Source of the DNA: Prostheceraeus crozeri
Taxonomy: Eukaryota > Platyhelminthes > Polycladida > Euryleptidae
Direction of reading: 5' to 3'
NCBI GenBank assembly: GCA_907163375.1
Contig: CAJQUW010007875.1
Span: 62,001-126,000 of the forward strand
DNA length: 64,000 nt
The notes beneath the pieces are model-generated. The model was not told where the DNA came from. It saw only the letters and a list, made by a program, of their open reading frames with translations, and did no database searches. A program made the translations under genes and the position numbers. This document shows positions 47,589 to 59,540 of this stretch, piece after piece (position 1 is the first letter of the stretch; each line of letters begins with the position of its first letter).

Positions 47589-48639
47589 CACATCACCTAC
47601 GTGCTACGTGTTGCGCTTCGAACGTCGTGTGAAACACAGACATGTACATTGTACATGCAGGACAACCATGCAAGAAGTTATTACACTGCAACGTAGGAAC
47701 AAAGAGCATTTTTTATCGTACGACGAACGATAAATGACACCATCGTGCAATAAATATTATCGAAGAATTTATCACTACATGGCTGTTGAAATTTATTATT
47801 GCACTGTTATTGTATGCAATGTATTCGATGCAGACGCACATTTCAGGACATAGAAAATGAACAATTGATATTTACAATGGCTAAGTATAGGACACTGGAC
47901 CACTTGCCATATATTTCGATAAACAACGCTATAATGACGCTAAGATAGCGCTCACCTTGAGATTACTGTAATGAAACATTTGACAAGTCATAGAAATCGA
48001 ATTATTATCAATGGTAATTATCTACCGATATTGTCCAAAAGTTTTCTATTGTGACACTCGGACTAATTGATATAGCGTCATTTCATGAAGATTAACGTTA
48101 TGAAGACGCTAACTTACCGCTCTATCGGGTAATTCTTTTTCCTATAGAACGATAGTTATGATATGATGAATAGATTGAACATTTTTATGTAGTTAGTTTT
48201 CTAAATGGTTGATTAAAGCATCAAAGTATGACAGCGTGCTGAAACCGTGGAAGTCATCTCCACGGTTTTCTACTTTTTTCCTTTTTGTAGCTAACTTCAT
48301 GATTAACTTTCAGTTGCTATTGTTATGATGGAGAGAATGGACTTCTTTGACATAACATTATCAACTAGATCACGCCTTTAAATGTTTTCTCTTTAGACAT
48401 CGCAATCAAAGAACTTTCCGATAACTGGAAAAGCAATCCGTTGAATACCTATTTACGAAGATAATGATATAGCACAATGCAGGTATCCTTGCCATCGTTC
48501 TTCAGAGACGTCATCGCAGCATAATAGTAGTAGCAGATGATTTTGCACTATGTATAGGCGAAGCGACAATCAGACCATTCGAAGCTACAATGCAAATCAA
48601 TGACATATGCTATTCAATTGCTACGAGTCGAAAAATGGT
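47589..48639. other. No gene recognised
   Basis: AT-rich sequence with a small hairpin (AACCGTGGA / TCCACGGTT, about 48242-48266). No TERT-like exon was found although this lies upstream of the TERT core. Confidence 0.4.
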
Positions 48640-48643
48640 TTAA

Positions 48644-51600
48644 CCCTAATCGGACCGGCAATTTCTACCATCATATTCCGCCCACCTGTCTACATACGTA
48701 GACAATTATCTATTAAGAAAATATCGCAATTCTCTTGTGCTTTAATGTACAATTTTTCTGTGACTGAAGTGTCTCCTGATGTTAAACAGCATATCAACTA
48801 TCTAGCGTATTAAATAATGCCGAATTGCAGAATTACATTACTGAACACATGCACTTGTACATGTGCATAACTTTTATATGTAACGAAATTATCTGCGTTA
48901 CCGATTTTCTGTGTAACAACCCATTTCATGATATCTTGAATGAAAAAAATCATGTTTACAACTGCATATACAGTAGTTACAACTATAAAGTACATACATT
49001 TTTAGGGTAGTCAAGTTACAAAGCGCACAATGAACATAGAACCTGCTGTGTATGGTGATCTGAGCACACGTATTTTCGGCAACCTGAGCATAGTTTTCGT
49101 GTCGACTTACGGCAATGTGTCTCTTGACATTTCTTGGGCTTGTTATTACTTGAGGAGATGCCAATAAAATTAACAGGAAAACCCAGAGCAGTGAATGCCG
49201 ATCTTGTTTGTGCATAAATCATTCTGTTGTTATATCTCGTTTTGATATTTCTTTCTGCCAGGTGAAGAGTTACATCTTTGATAAACGTTGCTCTACTTTT
49301 GGAGTATCCAGAAGCCTACATGATGAGGAATGAGTTTAAAAGAGCCACGTCGATCATATTAAAGAAATGAAGAAGAGTATATCTCCGAGTTTTACGACGG
49401 CAAGTAAAATCTTTCACTCTCGAGTCCATGACATCAACTCCTCCTTTTCCTTTATTGTAATCCATGATGATCTCTGGCTTTTTGTCATCTCTCGATGAAA
49501 TCGGATTGTTTGTATGCAAGCTGCTCAGCATGAGAACGTTCTTGTTCTTCTTTGGGACATAAGAAGAGAGAAGTATCCGGTTCTCATGGTTCCATAAATT
49601 CCTGGTTTCGAATATCGGGACACCTCTAGTCACTTTCATCAGCTGAGGTACGCCGCATCGCGATGACATAATAGTTCCCGTAGATGTTAAGCCATTTTGC
49701 AGGAGATTCACACACAAATCAAAAGAAGAAAAATATCGGTCGATGAAGATATTGCGATTCGTATTATAATACGGTTCAGTCAATTTCAAAACAACAGTTT
49801 TTGCAAGACCAACATTGCGAGATCCCTCAGCACCACAGTAAGGTAAAGCATTGAGAGCGTAACCATTTTTTGCGTCACATAGCCAGAAAATCTTAATCCC
49901 GTACTTGGCGGGTTTCTGAGGCATATAGGAACGACCCGGAGCATAGCCTCGGAATGCGTAAAGCTGTTCGTCAACGGTCATAGACGGTGAGGGAATATAA
50001 TGTCTCCGAAGATTAGAGTTTGAACATATTCCAAAACTCACGTACAGCCGCTAATTTGTCACTTTGCTGTCTTTCTCGTCGTGTTACTTTATTGTCAAAT
50101 GTAATATGAGAAAGAAGTAGTTTCAGTCTTTTTTGATAGCGCACATCGATAGAATGGACGGCTATCCGCTGGAGTGTATAAGGTGGAAAATGCCGACATG
50201 TTGTTTCTGTCTACTCCTGCTCGAATAATTGTTGCCAGACCTGCTGTGAATTCATCATAGGAAAAAATCTTCTTCTTTAGGGCACGTAATCTCCTGTTAG
50301 TGAAGCGCAAAGTCGTTCGTATCATATCTTCGGTTATAAAACACAAAAATGAATGAAGTTCTGAAGCTGGCGAAATAGTCGGGCCGTCGCGAAAAGCAAT
50401 AATATTTCTACCGAGAAGTCTTCCTCTAGGAGCGTTGAATTTCCATATTATTCCGCTGGGGGAAACAACATGATCCACATCGCGATCGACGTCTGATGTA
50501 ACTCCATCACTTGCTGAACCGACGGAACTACTAGCAGATGATGCTTCTTCGTAGGAAGAATGTTCTTCTACTTCCATATCTCCATCGCTGGATTGTTCAT
50601 ACAACTGTGGATCTTCCGTGGCCGAGTACGACGAATCACTATCACTGACGTATTCATCAGTTTCTTCGTCAGAAGAAGACGAGTCATCATTCTCTTCATG
50701 ACTAGAGCGAAGGCGCGATACAATTTCCTCGAGCGAGGGTCGTCGGCTCATGTCGAAGGCGAATCAAGTCTGAAGTTACATCCTCGAGACAACTGCTGAT
50801 AAAAGTGTTTTAGATTTTCACCGATCGATAAGGACGTCATCACATGATTGTCTAGATTTTCTCGCATACATTACATAACAGAAGCAACAAAATACGTCCG
50901 TGTTTTGGAACCGAACTCCACCAGAGTATGACGCAACTTTACTTGAGATAAGAAAATGATGTAATACTTTGTGCGGTTGGGCTCCATTTTTCCCGACTAA
51001 CTTTCAGTCGTCAAGCTGACAATCATGCTAGCAAATCACGTGTAATTCTGGTTTACAGAATCCATGTCCATCACTTCATTCTTTTGGGATCAGCAGCACA
51101 ATTTGACATTTTTACGTAACGAATGCAATAATAATATTGATAATTTTTTATTCCTCAATACAACGAGCGGTGTATGACAGAAAATGAAATGTTGCAACTA
51201 CTTTAGTTCAAGCGACTAGCAATGACTAAAAGTGCGACTAATGCCAGAAAGGCGGAGATTATGATGAAGCAGGGGGTGTCTTTGGGATGGGATGAGAGCG
51301 CGTGTTGGCGGCGAACCAGTAAATGACGTAATGATTGAAATATGTCTCAACGTACGCGGACGGAAACAGGACAGAAACAGTGGCTGCAACCTACAAGACC
51401 TTGAATGAGTCACATTAGTCAAGATTGTGATGTCAAGTCGTAATGAAATGTTAGTCTGGAAAGTTACCGCAATGGTGAGAAGTAATTATGTCATAGGAAA
51501 ATTCAATGACCGGTAGTCAGTTGCACAAATACGAGTGGCGTCAAAAATCATTCTGTTGATAATTGTGAAGAAAAGCACACTCGCAGTATAAAAATGTTGA

Positions 51601-52194
51601 GTTCATAAGGATTCGGAAGATGTGATAATTACGCAAAGGAGCACTACAATGAATGCACTTCATCGCGAATGAGTTACTCGTCTGTGTATTATTCAAAAGT
51701 GCGAAAGTGATAAATTATTATTTCATGTACACAAGATGTGTTCCACTATTTCACTCATAGGTGGATAGTAAATAGGCCAGTGAAAAATAAAAATATTCTA
51801 TCACTAATGACTACTGATCGCATACCACCTGTACTACTTATAAACTCAACGTCTTTTATCAGAGTTGCTGAATCATTTTTTGATTATGTTGGATATCGAT
51901 TTGAATCAACGTAAATGCATATCGCTTCGTTATGAAAAGTAGAGTCGTGCAGTCAATAACAACCCACCAATTTAAAAGTGCTTGTCTACACATGTAGACA
52001 GGTGGGCCGAATATGATTGAGTTTCAAGTTTTGCATGAAGGAGTTCGAATTTCAGTTTCTTCTTAGGACTACGTAATAGTAGGGCACAAAATATCTTGGA
52101 ACTGGAGTTTCAGCTGAATAACTCATTTTTCATGAAAGTTACAGTAATTTAAAAACAGCTTGTCTACACATGTAGACAGGTGGTCCGATTAGGG
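48644..52194 (-). mobile_element. piggyBac transposon, complete ends, inactive transposase
   Basis: 13 bp inverted ends CCCTAATCGGACC (48644-48656) and GGTCCGATTAGGG (52182-52194), with TTAA on both sides (48640-48643 and 52195-52198). A subterminal word, CCACCTGTCTACAT, is present near the left end and twice near the right end in inverted orientation. The transposase lies inside on the minus strand. Insertion at TTAA and this organisation are defining for piggyBac. Confidence 0.95.
49016..50751 (-). pseudogene. piggyBac transposase
   Basis: About 580 residues in three blocks. 50751-50095 has the acidic N-terminus and the start of the core. 50041-49316 carries PSMTVDEQLYAFRGY (first catalytic Asp), NIFIDRYFSSFDL (second) and YNKGKGGVDVMD (third region). 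49222-49016 ends with a cysteine-rich zinc finger, CQETHCRKSTRKLCSGCRKY. Two frameshifts (near 50150 and 50010) and one in-frame stop (just below 49320) disrupt it. The enzyme normally cuts and pastes at TTAA. The readable domains suggest moderately recent death. Confidence 0.92.
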
Positions 52195-52198
52195 TTAA

Positions 52199-52617
52199 AG
52201 GTTTGATATTCTCGACATAGTTTTTCAGCAAGAATATCCAATGTGGCGCTTCATTTGATTTTTGCATTCGAGCTCTTCACTTGTACCTCACGTGGAGAGG
52301 GACGCGTTTTCCCGCACCCATGAGGCTGGTGGGAACGGGGATTGCACCTCACACAGTTCTCATCTTTGAAAATCTTAATGGGTTGCCCCATCAGATATGC
52401 GAAGCTCATCCTCCGCTTGGGAGCGAGGGTCCCGCCCCATCACAGAGGCCATAATGGATCCCCCTGCAGAGGCAGCGGGGGATGGGTCTGCATCACCACC
52501 ACCATTTACTCCTGTGTCTCCGTGGCATTTTCCCTTCATTTATTATCAACATGCATCTTCTGTTCGTGTATTCAATCAAGTCCATCCTGCTTCGTGCATG
52601 TAAATGAGTTTTTTTAA
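52199..52617. other. Unclassified repeat fragment
   Basis: About 52290-52510 is GC-rich and reads MDPPAEAAGDGSASPPPFTP from 52455. This looks like the start of a retroelement first frame preceded by its 5' leader. It is cut short by the SINE at 52618. I cannot assign a family. Confidence 0.35.
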
Positions 52618-52796
52618 GTCATTACTCCCCATACTTGGGGTTTGGACGGTGCTGACATAGTCAGACTTATGGAGCACTGTAGTACTTTTAGTCTGGATGC
52701 CCTTCCCGCCGACTTCCAATGACATCTTCGGGGCTCGACCTCTGGACCAAAAGATCGCTAGGCCAAGCACTTAACCACTGTGCCACGGAGACCGCA
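52618..52796 (-). mobile_element. tRNA-derived SINE, family 1
   Basis: Near-complete. On the minus strand it runs from GGTCTCCGTGGCACAGTGG through GGTCGAGCCCCGAAGATGTC and GGAAGGGCATCCAGACTAAA to CCAAGTATGGGGAGTAATGA. Confidence 0.92.
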
Positions 52797-52852
52797 TGTT
52801 AAGGAGCGAAATAAAATAATGCATATTAGACGCATTATTATCACATATTATT

Positions 52853-53047
52853 GACGCAGTAGCCTTGTGGTAGAGTGTTCGCTCCGCGCCCTGGAGACCT
52901 GGGTTCACATCCAGGTCGAGTAAAATCTGAGACTTTATAAATAAGAACACCTTGCATTCTTTCTAAACACTCAGCAAGAAAGATTGAGGGTGGGATAAAT
53001 GGAACTCAGCCACATGTCGCCGAATGTGCTTCTGAGTATAAACAAGG
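52853..53047 (+). mobile_element. tRNA-derived SINE, family 2
   Basis: A head with TAGCCTTGTGGTAGAGTG (A box) and GGGTTCACATCCAGG (B box), then a body ending GTGCTTCTGAGTATAAAC. The second copy is at 16858-17052 in inverse orientation. Confidence 0.85.
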
Positions 53048-53067
53048 AACATTTCTTCTTTCTGACA

Positions 53068-53131
53068 ATTTCAAAAGGCATTCTCGCCGCTCGACCACAC
53101 GACACTAAATCACTTTGCCACGTAGACCAGT
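53068..53131 (-). mobile_element. SINE family 1, partial head
   Basis: The minus strand reads TGGTCTACGTGGCAAAGTG, then GTCGAGCGGCGAGAATGCC, a decayed A-to-B box head without the body. Confidence 0.5.
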
Positions 53132-53409
53132 AAATGTAATAACTAAAATCCCCATAGTCAATATAAATATGATGCTATGTCTATGTAAATCAGTGAAATA
53201 TATTTTTGTTAGGAATCTTTTTGAATTGCTCTTGAATTCGACGTGGGAGTGTTCATAAATCCTTGTCTGGCTGAAGTACTCGTATGTACATTTTTTCTTA
53301 TTAACTTCGGCTCCATTTGATTACCGTTCGTTCAATTAACAGATTTCCTGTTCTACATAAATTATGCAAGTAATATTCACGAATTTAAGTAATTGCGTGT
53401 TCTTTACAG

Positions 53410-55225
53410 ATTCTTTCTGGTCAAGTGTGATATCAAAGAATTTTATTCAAATGTGGATCAACTCATACTGTTAGAGGAAGTAAAGCGACTTTTTCAGAAG
53501 GTACGATATCGTAAGGAAGGATCTCGAAGAATTAATTTTCATTATTTTTCACAATGAAATTTTTTAAAGTAATCGAAGTCATGTTGATGCTCTAGTTATC
53601 TAGTATGCATTAAGATACCTTGTAGATATATTTTGTTATTGCTCGTTGTACATGTACTTCATAGTATTTGGATTGTCCTAGTTATTGCTCATGCAATTCT
53701 ATTTCAGGCTCTGAAAATTTGCGACATCGGAGACGATATTTTGCGCTATCAATTCGAAATTCTTCAAAAATTCATCAATAATCAATACATAAAAGTAACT
53801 ATGCAATTTACATTCTTCCCAATTTGTGCATTCACAATGACGTTTAAGACAATAGACGCAATTTTTCATCTCAAAACTCCAAAACCAAGTTTAGGCCTTG
53901 TATAACAAATTAATTACAAAGCTAATCAATGAAATGTGAACAGATGCACACATCTACTTTTGAGACGTGACCTTCACTGGTTGATTTTCTCCGTTTGACC
54001 TGTGAAATATTTCTTCATATTGATGATTTGTCATATTATATCATATTCAGTCATATTCAATTGAATCATGATCATATTCATAAATCATGTCTTGAATCAT
54101 CAATGCATTAAAGAATATTGTGATGATGATCGGAGTAAATAAAAGATCGTTAAGATAAGTAGATATCTAAATTTCAAGATTCAGATAATGCCGGATAGTA
54201 ATCGAATTACACAAAAATGTTCACATACTTTCGTTTCAAGACCCACTTCTTTAAAATTTTATTGGATATTCATTCTCTCATGAATAGAATTAGTTGAGAT
54301 ATTTTTGACACGCGCTGTATGATGCAGGGTCCTGAGCTCTACTAGCAGCTGGTAGCAGACAAATGCTGGGAGAAAGAAATGGCCAGGTATTGTGATCGAA
54401 GGCGGTGGCTTCCTTGATGCAGACACAGTTTCTTATCAGGTTTTCTTTTGACGATATTTTATGACAAAATATTGTACCATTTTATTTATCAAATCTATGT
54501 ATCACTAGATGCGCATGTATGGACATGAGCCAATCTATAATGTTAAAGCAGTTTATGGGACCCAGTTTAGCCAGTCATTTCTGATACAAGTATCAATAAA
54601 ACATTCAATTAAATGTCGCTCTGGCTAGAAAAAAGGCTGACTTATTGCTGGTTGTGTTTCATTCACAGTGTGGAAATTTCTATGTCAAATACGAACGCGG
54701 CATTCCTCAAGGCGCAAGTATTTCGCCATTTCTTTGTCATTTCTACCTTCTCAGAATGGAAAAAGAATGTTTATCCATAAAGAAAGACGATTTGATGCTG
54801 CGTTTAGTGGATGATATCCTTTTCGTTTCTCCCAGCCAACACAGGGCAAATGCCTTTCTGCAACAACTGAAGAATGGTAAGGATGAAGCTCTGTGAAATA
54901 AAAGTAATGACTTTCAAATGTGCATCTTTCTGACTTACATTTCAGGTCTCTCTTCTTTCAAACTCAGTTTGAATGAATCGAAGATTCAGGCCACTACCTC
55001 CGACCAAGGTAATTATCTGGTATAATGAACTGTACTATGTACAGTATATGGATGCTTAAGATGATCGATAATGTAAATCTTGTAAATATCATTCCTTGGA
55101 ATAACTTTAATTTTATTTCATTGAATTTGATTAAATTTTAATTTTCTTCCTTGGCTACAGTCTTGAGGAAAAGAATTTCCCTTTGCATAAATAACGAGGA
55201 ATTATCAAATCCCAAGCTAACCTAG
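53410..55225 (+). CDS. TERT: Telomerase reverse transcriptase catalytic core (partial gene)
   Basis: Exons: 53410-53500 (motif A, FFLVKCDIKEFYSNVDQ, with the catalytic Asp), 53708-53794 (start of the insertion in fingers domain), 54669-54876 (motif B' YVKYERGIPQGASIS, motif C LRLVDDILFVS with the Asp pair), 54946-55008 (motif D SFKLSLNESK), 55161-55225 (VLRKRISL..., then stop). GT-AG borders match in phase, but a gap between 53794 and 54669 suggests an unresolved small exon. L-R-L-V-D-D and RGIPQG are TERT-type; LINE and PLE enzymes use other forms. The protein copies telomerase RNA onto chromosome ends. The N-terminal and RNA-binding domains and the thumb are not found in the window, and a LINE follows at once, so this may be a gene fragment. 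Confidence 0.75.
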
Positions 55226-55280
55226 CTGAGCTTTTTTCGTCCGCTACTTTCTGTCCTGTCACAATCATTAGATTTTTTGA

Positions 55281-56079
55281 ATGTCTATAGAACACTTCGT
55301 GAGATTCCAAATACTGAAAGAGAATGTAAAACTATGCCCTCAGTTCAGCAGAGGGCATTTCCACAATCTTACCATCATTACTCCCGTTCCGAAGACATCG
55401 CCACCATCTATCGATAACTTTCGCCACATCAGCTTGTTGCCAGTACCCGCCAAAACTTTTGAGAAAATAGTTCTTAATAAAATGACAGACAATTTTCAAC
55501 CTTCATTTTGTGCAAGACAACGCGGCTTTCGGAGACACCATTCAACTATTACTGCCGTTGTTGAAATCATGGAGAGAGCAGTGCGCATGTGTGATAATAA
55601 AGAGACTGATGGTGTTAGGATAATATCCTTCGATATGTCCTCAGCATTCGACAGCATCGATGAAAGCTGAAACAAAGTCAAGTGCCTGAACTGCCAATCG
55701 TATCATGTAGATGTCAAAAGAGGTATTCCTCATGGATCAGTTCTCGGACCTGCAATATTCTATTCATTTTCACGGAAGAGAAGTTGACGATATCAACTTG
55801 ATAGTTCCTCTCACCAAGAACAGAGACTATCATCAAACTATAATAAACGAATCTCTTCTCATTGAGCAATGGCGTATTGAAAATAATCCAAAATTAAATA
55901 GGAATAAATCGAATGCCATCATATGCATGAAGCGCAACCACCATTTCACAGGCGGATCTCATCCAATTTGTTCCACTTTTAGTTTTTTCTGGATTAAACT
56001 TACAATTAAGCTTGATCGATGGATTGGCATCGGTCGCTGGAAGCGGCTATCTTCCTCACTTCCCAACAAACCATCATAA
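55281..56079 (+). mobile_element. LINE reverse transcriptase fragment
   Basis: Reads FRHISLLPVPAKTFEKIVLN and ISFDMSSAFDSID (motif A), RGIPHGSVLGPAIF (motif B, about 55719-55760) and VDDINLIVPL (motif C) in shifting frames with short deletions. It is badly decayed, CR1/Jockey-like, and lies immediately downstream of the TERT core. Confidence 0.75.
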
Positions 56080-56769
56080 AATATATTATAATTTTTTTTT
56101 GAAAAACAATCAGGAAATCATAAATTTGGTCATGACGCTTGACCCGTGTTGATGTATTCATTCGTATTCAGATAAAAATATTGAAAGTGAATTTGGTGGT
56201 CGTGGTTTAGCATTTCTCAAACGATGATGGAAATCATCCTAGCACTCATTTATAATAGAGCATAGTCCTAATTAATTTGAATTTAATTAATTGAAGTGGT
56301 CCTGATGAGGACTGACGACGTCCTCCAATCCGCAGTTTTTCAAAAGCAATGCTGATGCAGCCAGTGGTAGTACGGCAGCCGGAACGAGTTTCTGCAGGGA
56401 ACAAGGCCGAAAGTGAGACTGTCACAGAATGATGTATACCCCATGACTACTACGAATCGGCACGTCTGCCGAGTTCTAGTGAGTTCCTCTTCTTGTCAGA
56501 CAGGATCAAAGAAAAGCACCTGTAAATCCAATGGTACGCAGATTGCAGTTTTTGGCTAAAATGAAATTTTGTATGTTTTCTCTGATTAAACGAAAAGTAT
56601 TAAGCCCAGAGTCATAATTTATGGCATGGAATGTCTTCAGGTCATTTCCTTTCGGGTTCATGCACCCCTGTCTATAAAGCAAAGCAGATTTAGATTTGGC
56701 GAGCCTCTTAATGTCGGCAAACACAAACATTTTGAGCAATTTTATGCACATTCAACCACATTCTCACAT

Positions 56770-57347
56770 CAGGGGTGCGGAGTCGGAGCGGTCACTGTCA
56801 ACTTTCTCCGTCAAACAAAAGTACAGAGACAACAGTACATGCAAAGCTTGTAATAGTTGAGGGAATTAACCATGATAGTGAAAAAGGATTGTTGCTTCAC
56901 TCGGTGATTTAGTAGAGAAGACAAGCCTTCCTAGCCTCGATCACACCTACGCACCAAAGGTACGTCACAGACAAAAATGAAATATTAGTTTGTTTGAGAA
57001 CATTACCTCTTACCCTCACGTTAATCGTATGTGATGGCTCCTCTAAAGCGCATATTAAAATCGAAAGAGTACTCATATTTTTTGGGAGATTTTCCTGCCC
57101 TGGTAGAGACTGGAGAAAAACCGTGTGAAGCACACATCAAGAAGATGGGAGGAGCCGAGTCGCATGCATCCAACTTAAAGCGACATTTGATAGACTCATA
57201 AAAAAATGATTGATAATTGATGCAGGAATGATCACTAAACATAAGTTCAGGTAAGCCTATGATGAACTATGCCTGCCACCCGGAGTCGAAGTCCTATCAA
57301 CCCCCGGAGTCGGAGTCCTATCAAAATGATAGGACTCCGCATCCCTG
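56770..57347. mobile_element. hAT element, CAGGGATGCGGAGTC family, nested in R1
   Basis: 578 bp, ends CAGGGGTGCGGAGTCGG and GACTCCGCATCCCTG. The perfect 8 bp duplication TCTCACAT lies at 56762-56769 and 57348-57355. It is longer than the relative at 16259-16580 because it keeps a transposase N-terminal piece. Confidence 0.95.
57034..57201 (+). pseudogene. BED-finger-like N-terminus of hAT transposase
   Basis: A 55-residue frame with EKPCEAHI followed by SHASNLKRHL, the end of a BED zinc finger (Cx2C ... H). The second cysteine is missing. The rest of the transposase is absent. Confidence 0.65.
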
Positions 57348-57689
57348 TCTCACATGCACTGTCGATTAGATGCATGATAAAAGCAAAAACACATGCACAT
57401 CATAGGAAATGACCTGAAGACATTCCATGTCAAAAATTATAACTTTTGGCCGAGTACTTTTCGTTTAATCAGAGAAAACATAGAAATACTCATTTAAGCC
57501 AAAAACTGCAATCTGCATCCCATTTGATTTACATGTCTTCTTCTTTGATCCTCTCTGACAAAAAGAGGAACTCACTAGAACTCGGCAGACGCGCGAATTC
57601 GCAGTAGGCATAGGGTGTACATCATACTGTGACAGTCTCACTTTCGGATTCGTTCCCTGCAGAAACTCGTTCTGGCTGCCGGACTTAAA

Positions 57690-58245
57690 CTTTTAATACC
57701 TCAATGTCCCCTTGTGGCAGCGAAAAATAAAATTCATCCGCTTTGGCCCAATAACTTGGAAAATGGAAAATCTTAAGACCACTATTACAACACTACTAAT
57801 CTCATTCCTACGCTAACACTTATTCACTACTTATTTTAATACTAACACATTCGATGCTGAAACTTATTCCACACAACGCCGCATAGGCCTACATGTACAA
57901 CACAGGCGTCTCACATATTGTACACATGCGAGTGGTGGAAATAATGAAGAACAATGTTAAGGGAATTATAAATGGATACAGTGAATGATCTTCGTTTTCC
58001 AAAAAATTGCTGTATTACTTATTGTTAGACTCTTCAGCAATACCATAGAACTGTTTCTAAAAAGGTTGTCATGTAAATCTATGCGCATGTAGATCTACAC
58101 GAATTGAACACTAGTTACAAAAATACCGAGACAGTTTGACTCTCGAGCCCAAATCCAAATAAACAAACAGTATGATAGTAAATAAAATAGACAAATAATG
58201 ACAAACAGCTGCAGCACATGTTTGTAGTTCACAATATAGTAAGAT
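57690..58245. other. No gene recognised
   Basis: Spacer between repeat R1 and the next hAT element. No coding or repeat structure is supported. Confidence 0.4.
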
Positions 58246-58253
58246 GTCCTCGT

Positions 58254-59077
58254 CAGGGGTCATCAAAAATTAATTGAACCTCAATTAATTGATTGTATTC
58301 AACTCAATATCAATTAATTGATTGTTTTCAATTCCAATTATCAATTAATTGATTGCTGTATGTCCCAATATCAATTGATTGATTGATTCATAATCAATTA
58401 ATTGGTTCAATTACTTTATCAAGTTTCACTCCATTGTAATATGTAGCATTACCAATTCACCTAAGATTTTCGCTTCTTCCTGCGCATCCACTATACAAAA
58501 TTCATTCTGCTGACTCAATCTGACACCTCTCAACTCTCTGATCTACTGCATATTCTTCAACATGATTTCCCTTATTTGTCAAGCTTCGAAAGTCATTATC
58601 CATGGTATTTGAAATTATGTTGATAAAGTAGCCTAGTATTAAGCTGAGAGTTCATAAAACGATGATAATTATTGAAATCTGAATCAGTAAAATCAGTGAA
58701 CATCAAAACTATGGGGATGCACAATGATCATATAATATTAATACCGGCATTTTAACTGATTGAATCGAGTTCCAATATGAATACAATTATTCTAGGCTAA
58801 CTCTATTTTATAAAAATATAGGCCTACATGTTTTTTCCATTGATCGATCAGTTAATTGATAAATTCAATTATCAATTAATTGATTGAGCACATTTCGATA
58901 TCAATTAATTGATTGTCTGCAATTCCAATTACCAATTAATTGATTGCCCAGGAGTCAAATGACAATTAATTGATTGGTCAAACTTTCAATTAAAATTAAT
59001 TGATTGGTAAAAATATCAATTACATTTAATTGATTGGACTGAGCAATTTAATTACAATCAATTTTTGATGACCCCTG
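58254..59077. mobile_element. Non-autonomous hAT with internal TCAATTAATTGA array
   Basis: 824 bp, ends CAGGGGTCATCAAAAATTAA and ATCAATTTTTGATGACCCCTG-type complement. The perfect 8 bp duplication GTCCTCGT lies at 58246-58253 and 59078-59085. Both subterminal zones hold about a dozen copies of the palindrome TCAATTAATTGA followed by TTG, at irregular spacing. There is no coding region. Confidence 0.92.
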
Positions 59078-59085
59078 GTCCTCGT

Positions 59086-59538
59086 AGATGTCCCTTTAGA
59101 TGCTGCGTTTTGCTATGCACGGGTTCATCAGTTCGTGCTTAAATTGTTCAAGTCTGAGGACATCTTTCTTGCCCAGTTGGACTGACACTGCAATCTTTCT
59201 TCACGATAGTTCATAATGCACGGATAACATTCAAGCTTGACACTTATGAGGAATAAACTGTAGAGTTCATCATGGACTCCTAAATATAGATTGCCATTAT
59301 GCTGCATGTATTTTAATAAGCCCATTTTATAGAGCATTTAGGAGTTCATGACTTTATGCATGCATATAGTATATGAAAATGTACTTACATCTGAAACTGC
59401 CAAAAGGTCGCGATGTTGCATGACGTAGAAAGCACATACTAGGTCTAAGAAAAGGCAAACCTTACAAATATTATAAAGCAACACGAAACTGAGTTATGAA
59501 ATGAAAAAATGGAAAGTGGAGTTGACACTACAGGACAC
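59086..59538. other. No gene recognised
   Basis: Short spacer. A 69-codon frame on the minus strand (59128-59337) lacks any signature. Confidence 0.4.
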
Positions 59539-59540
59539 TA

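Larger units (their letters stand above)
56370..57685. mobile_element. Long-TIR repeat R1, copy 2
   Basis: About 270 bp inverted ends (56370-56640 and 57415-57685), with CAGCCGGAACGAGTTTCTGC near the left edge and its counterpart at the right. The middle matches 36580-36750. It is interrupted by the hAT at 56770-57347 and is unbroken at the site where the foldback element entered copy 1. Confidence 0.8.

Noticed and set aside
53410-55225. Penelope-like or LINE origin for the RT motifs
   Set aside because: The motif C form (LRLVDD), RGIPQGASIS and multiple phase-matched introns fit TERT. LINEs here read YADD, and PLE enzymes use different motif B and C forms.
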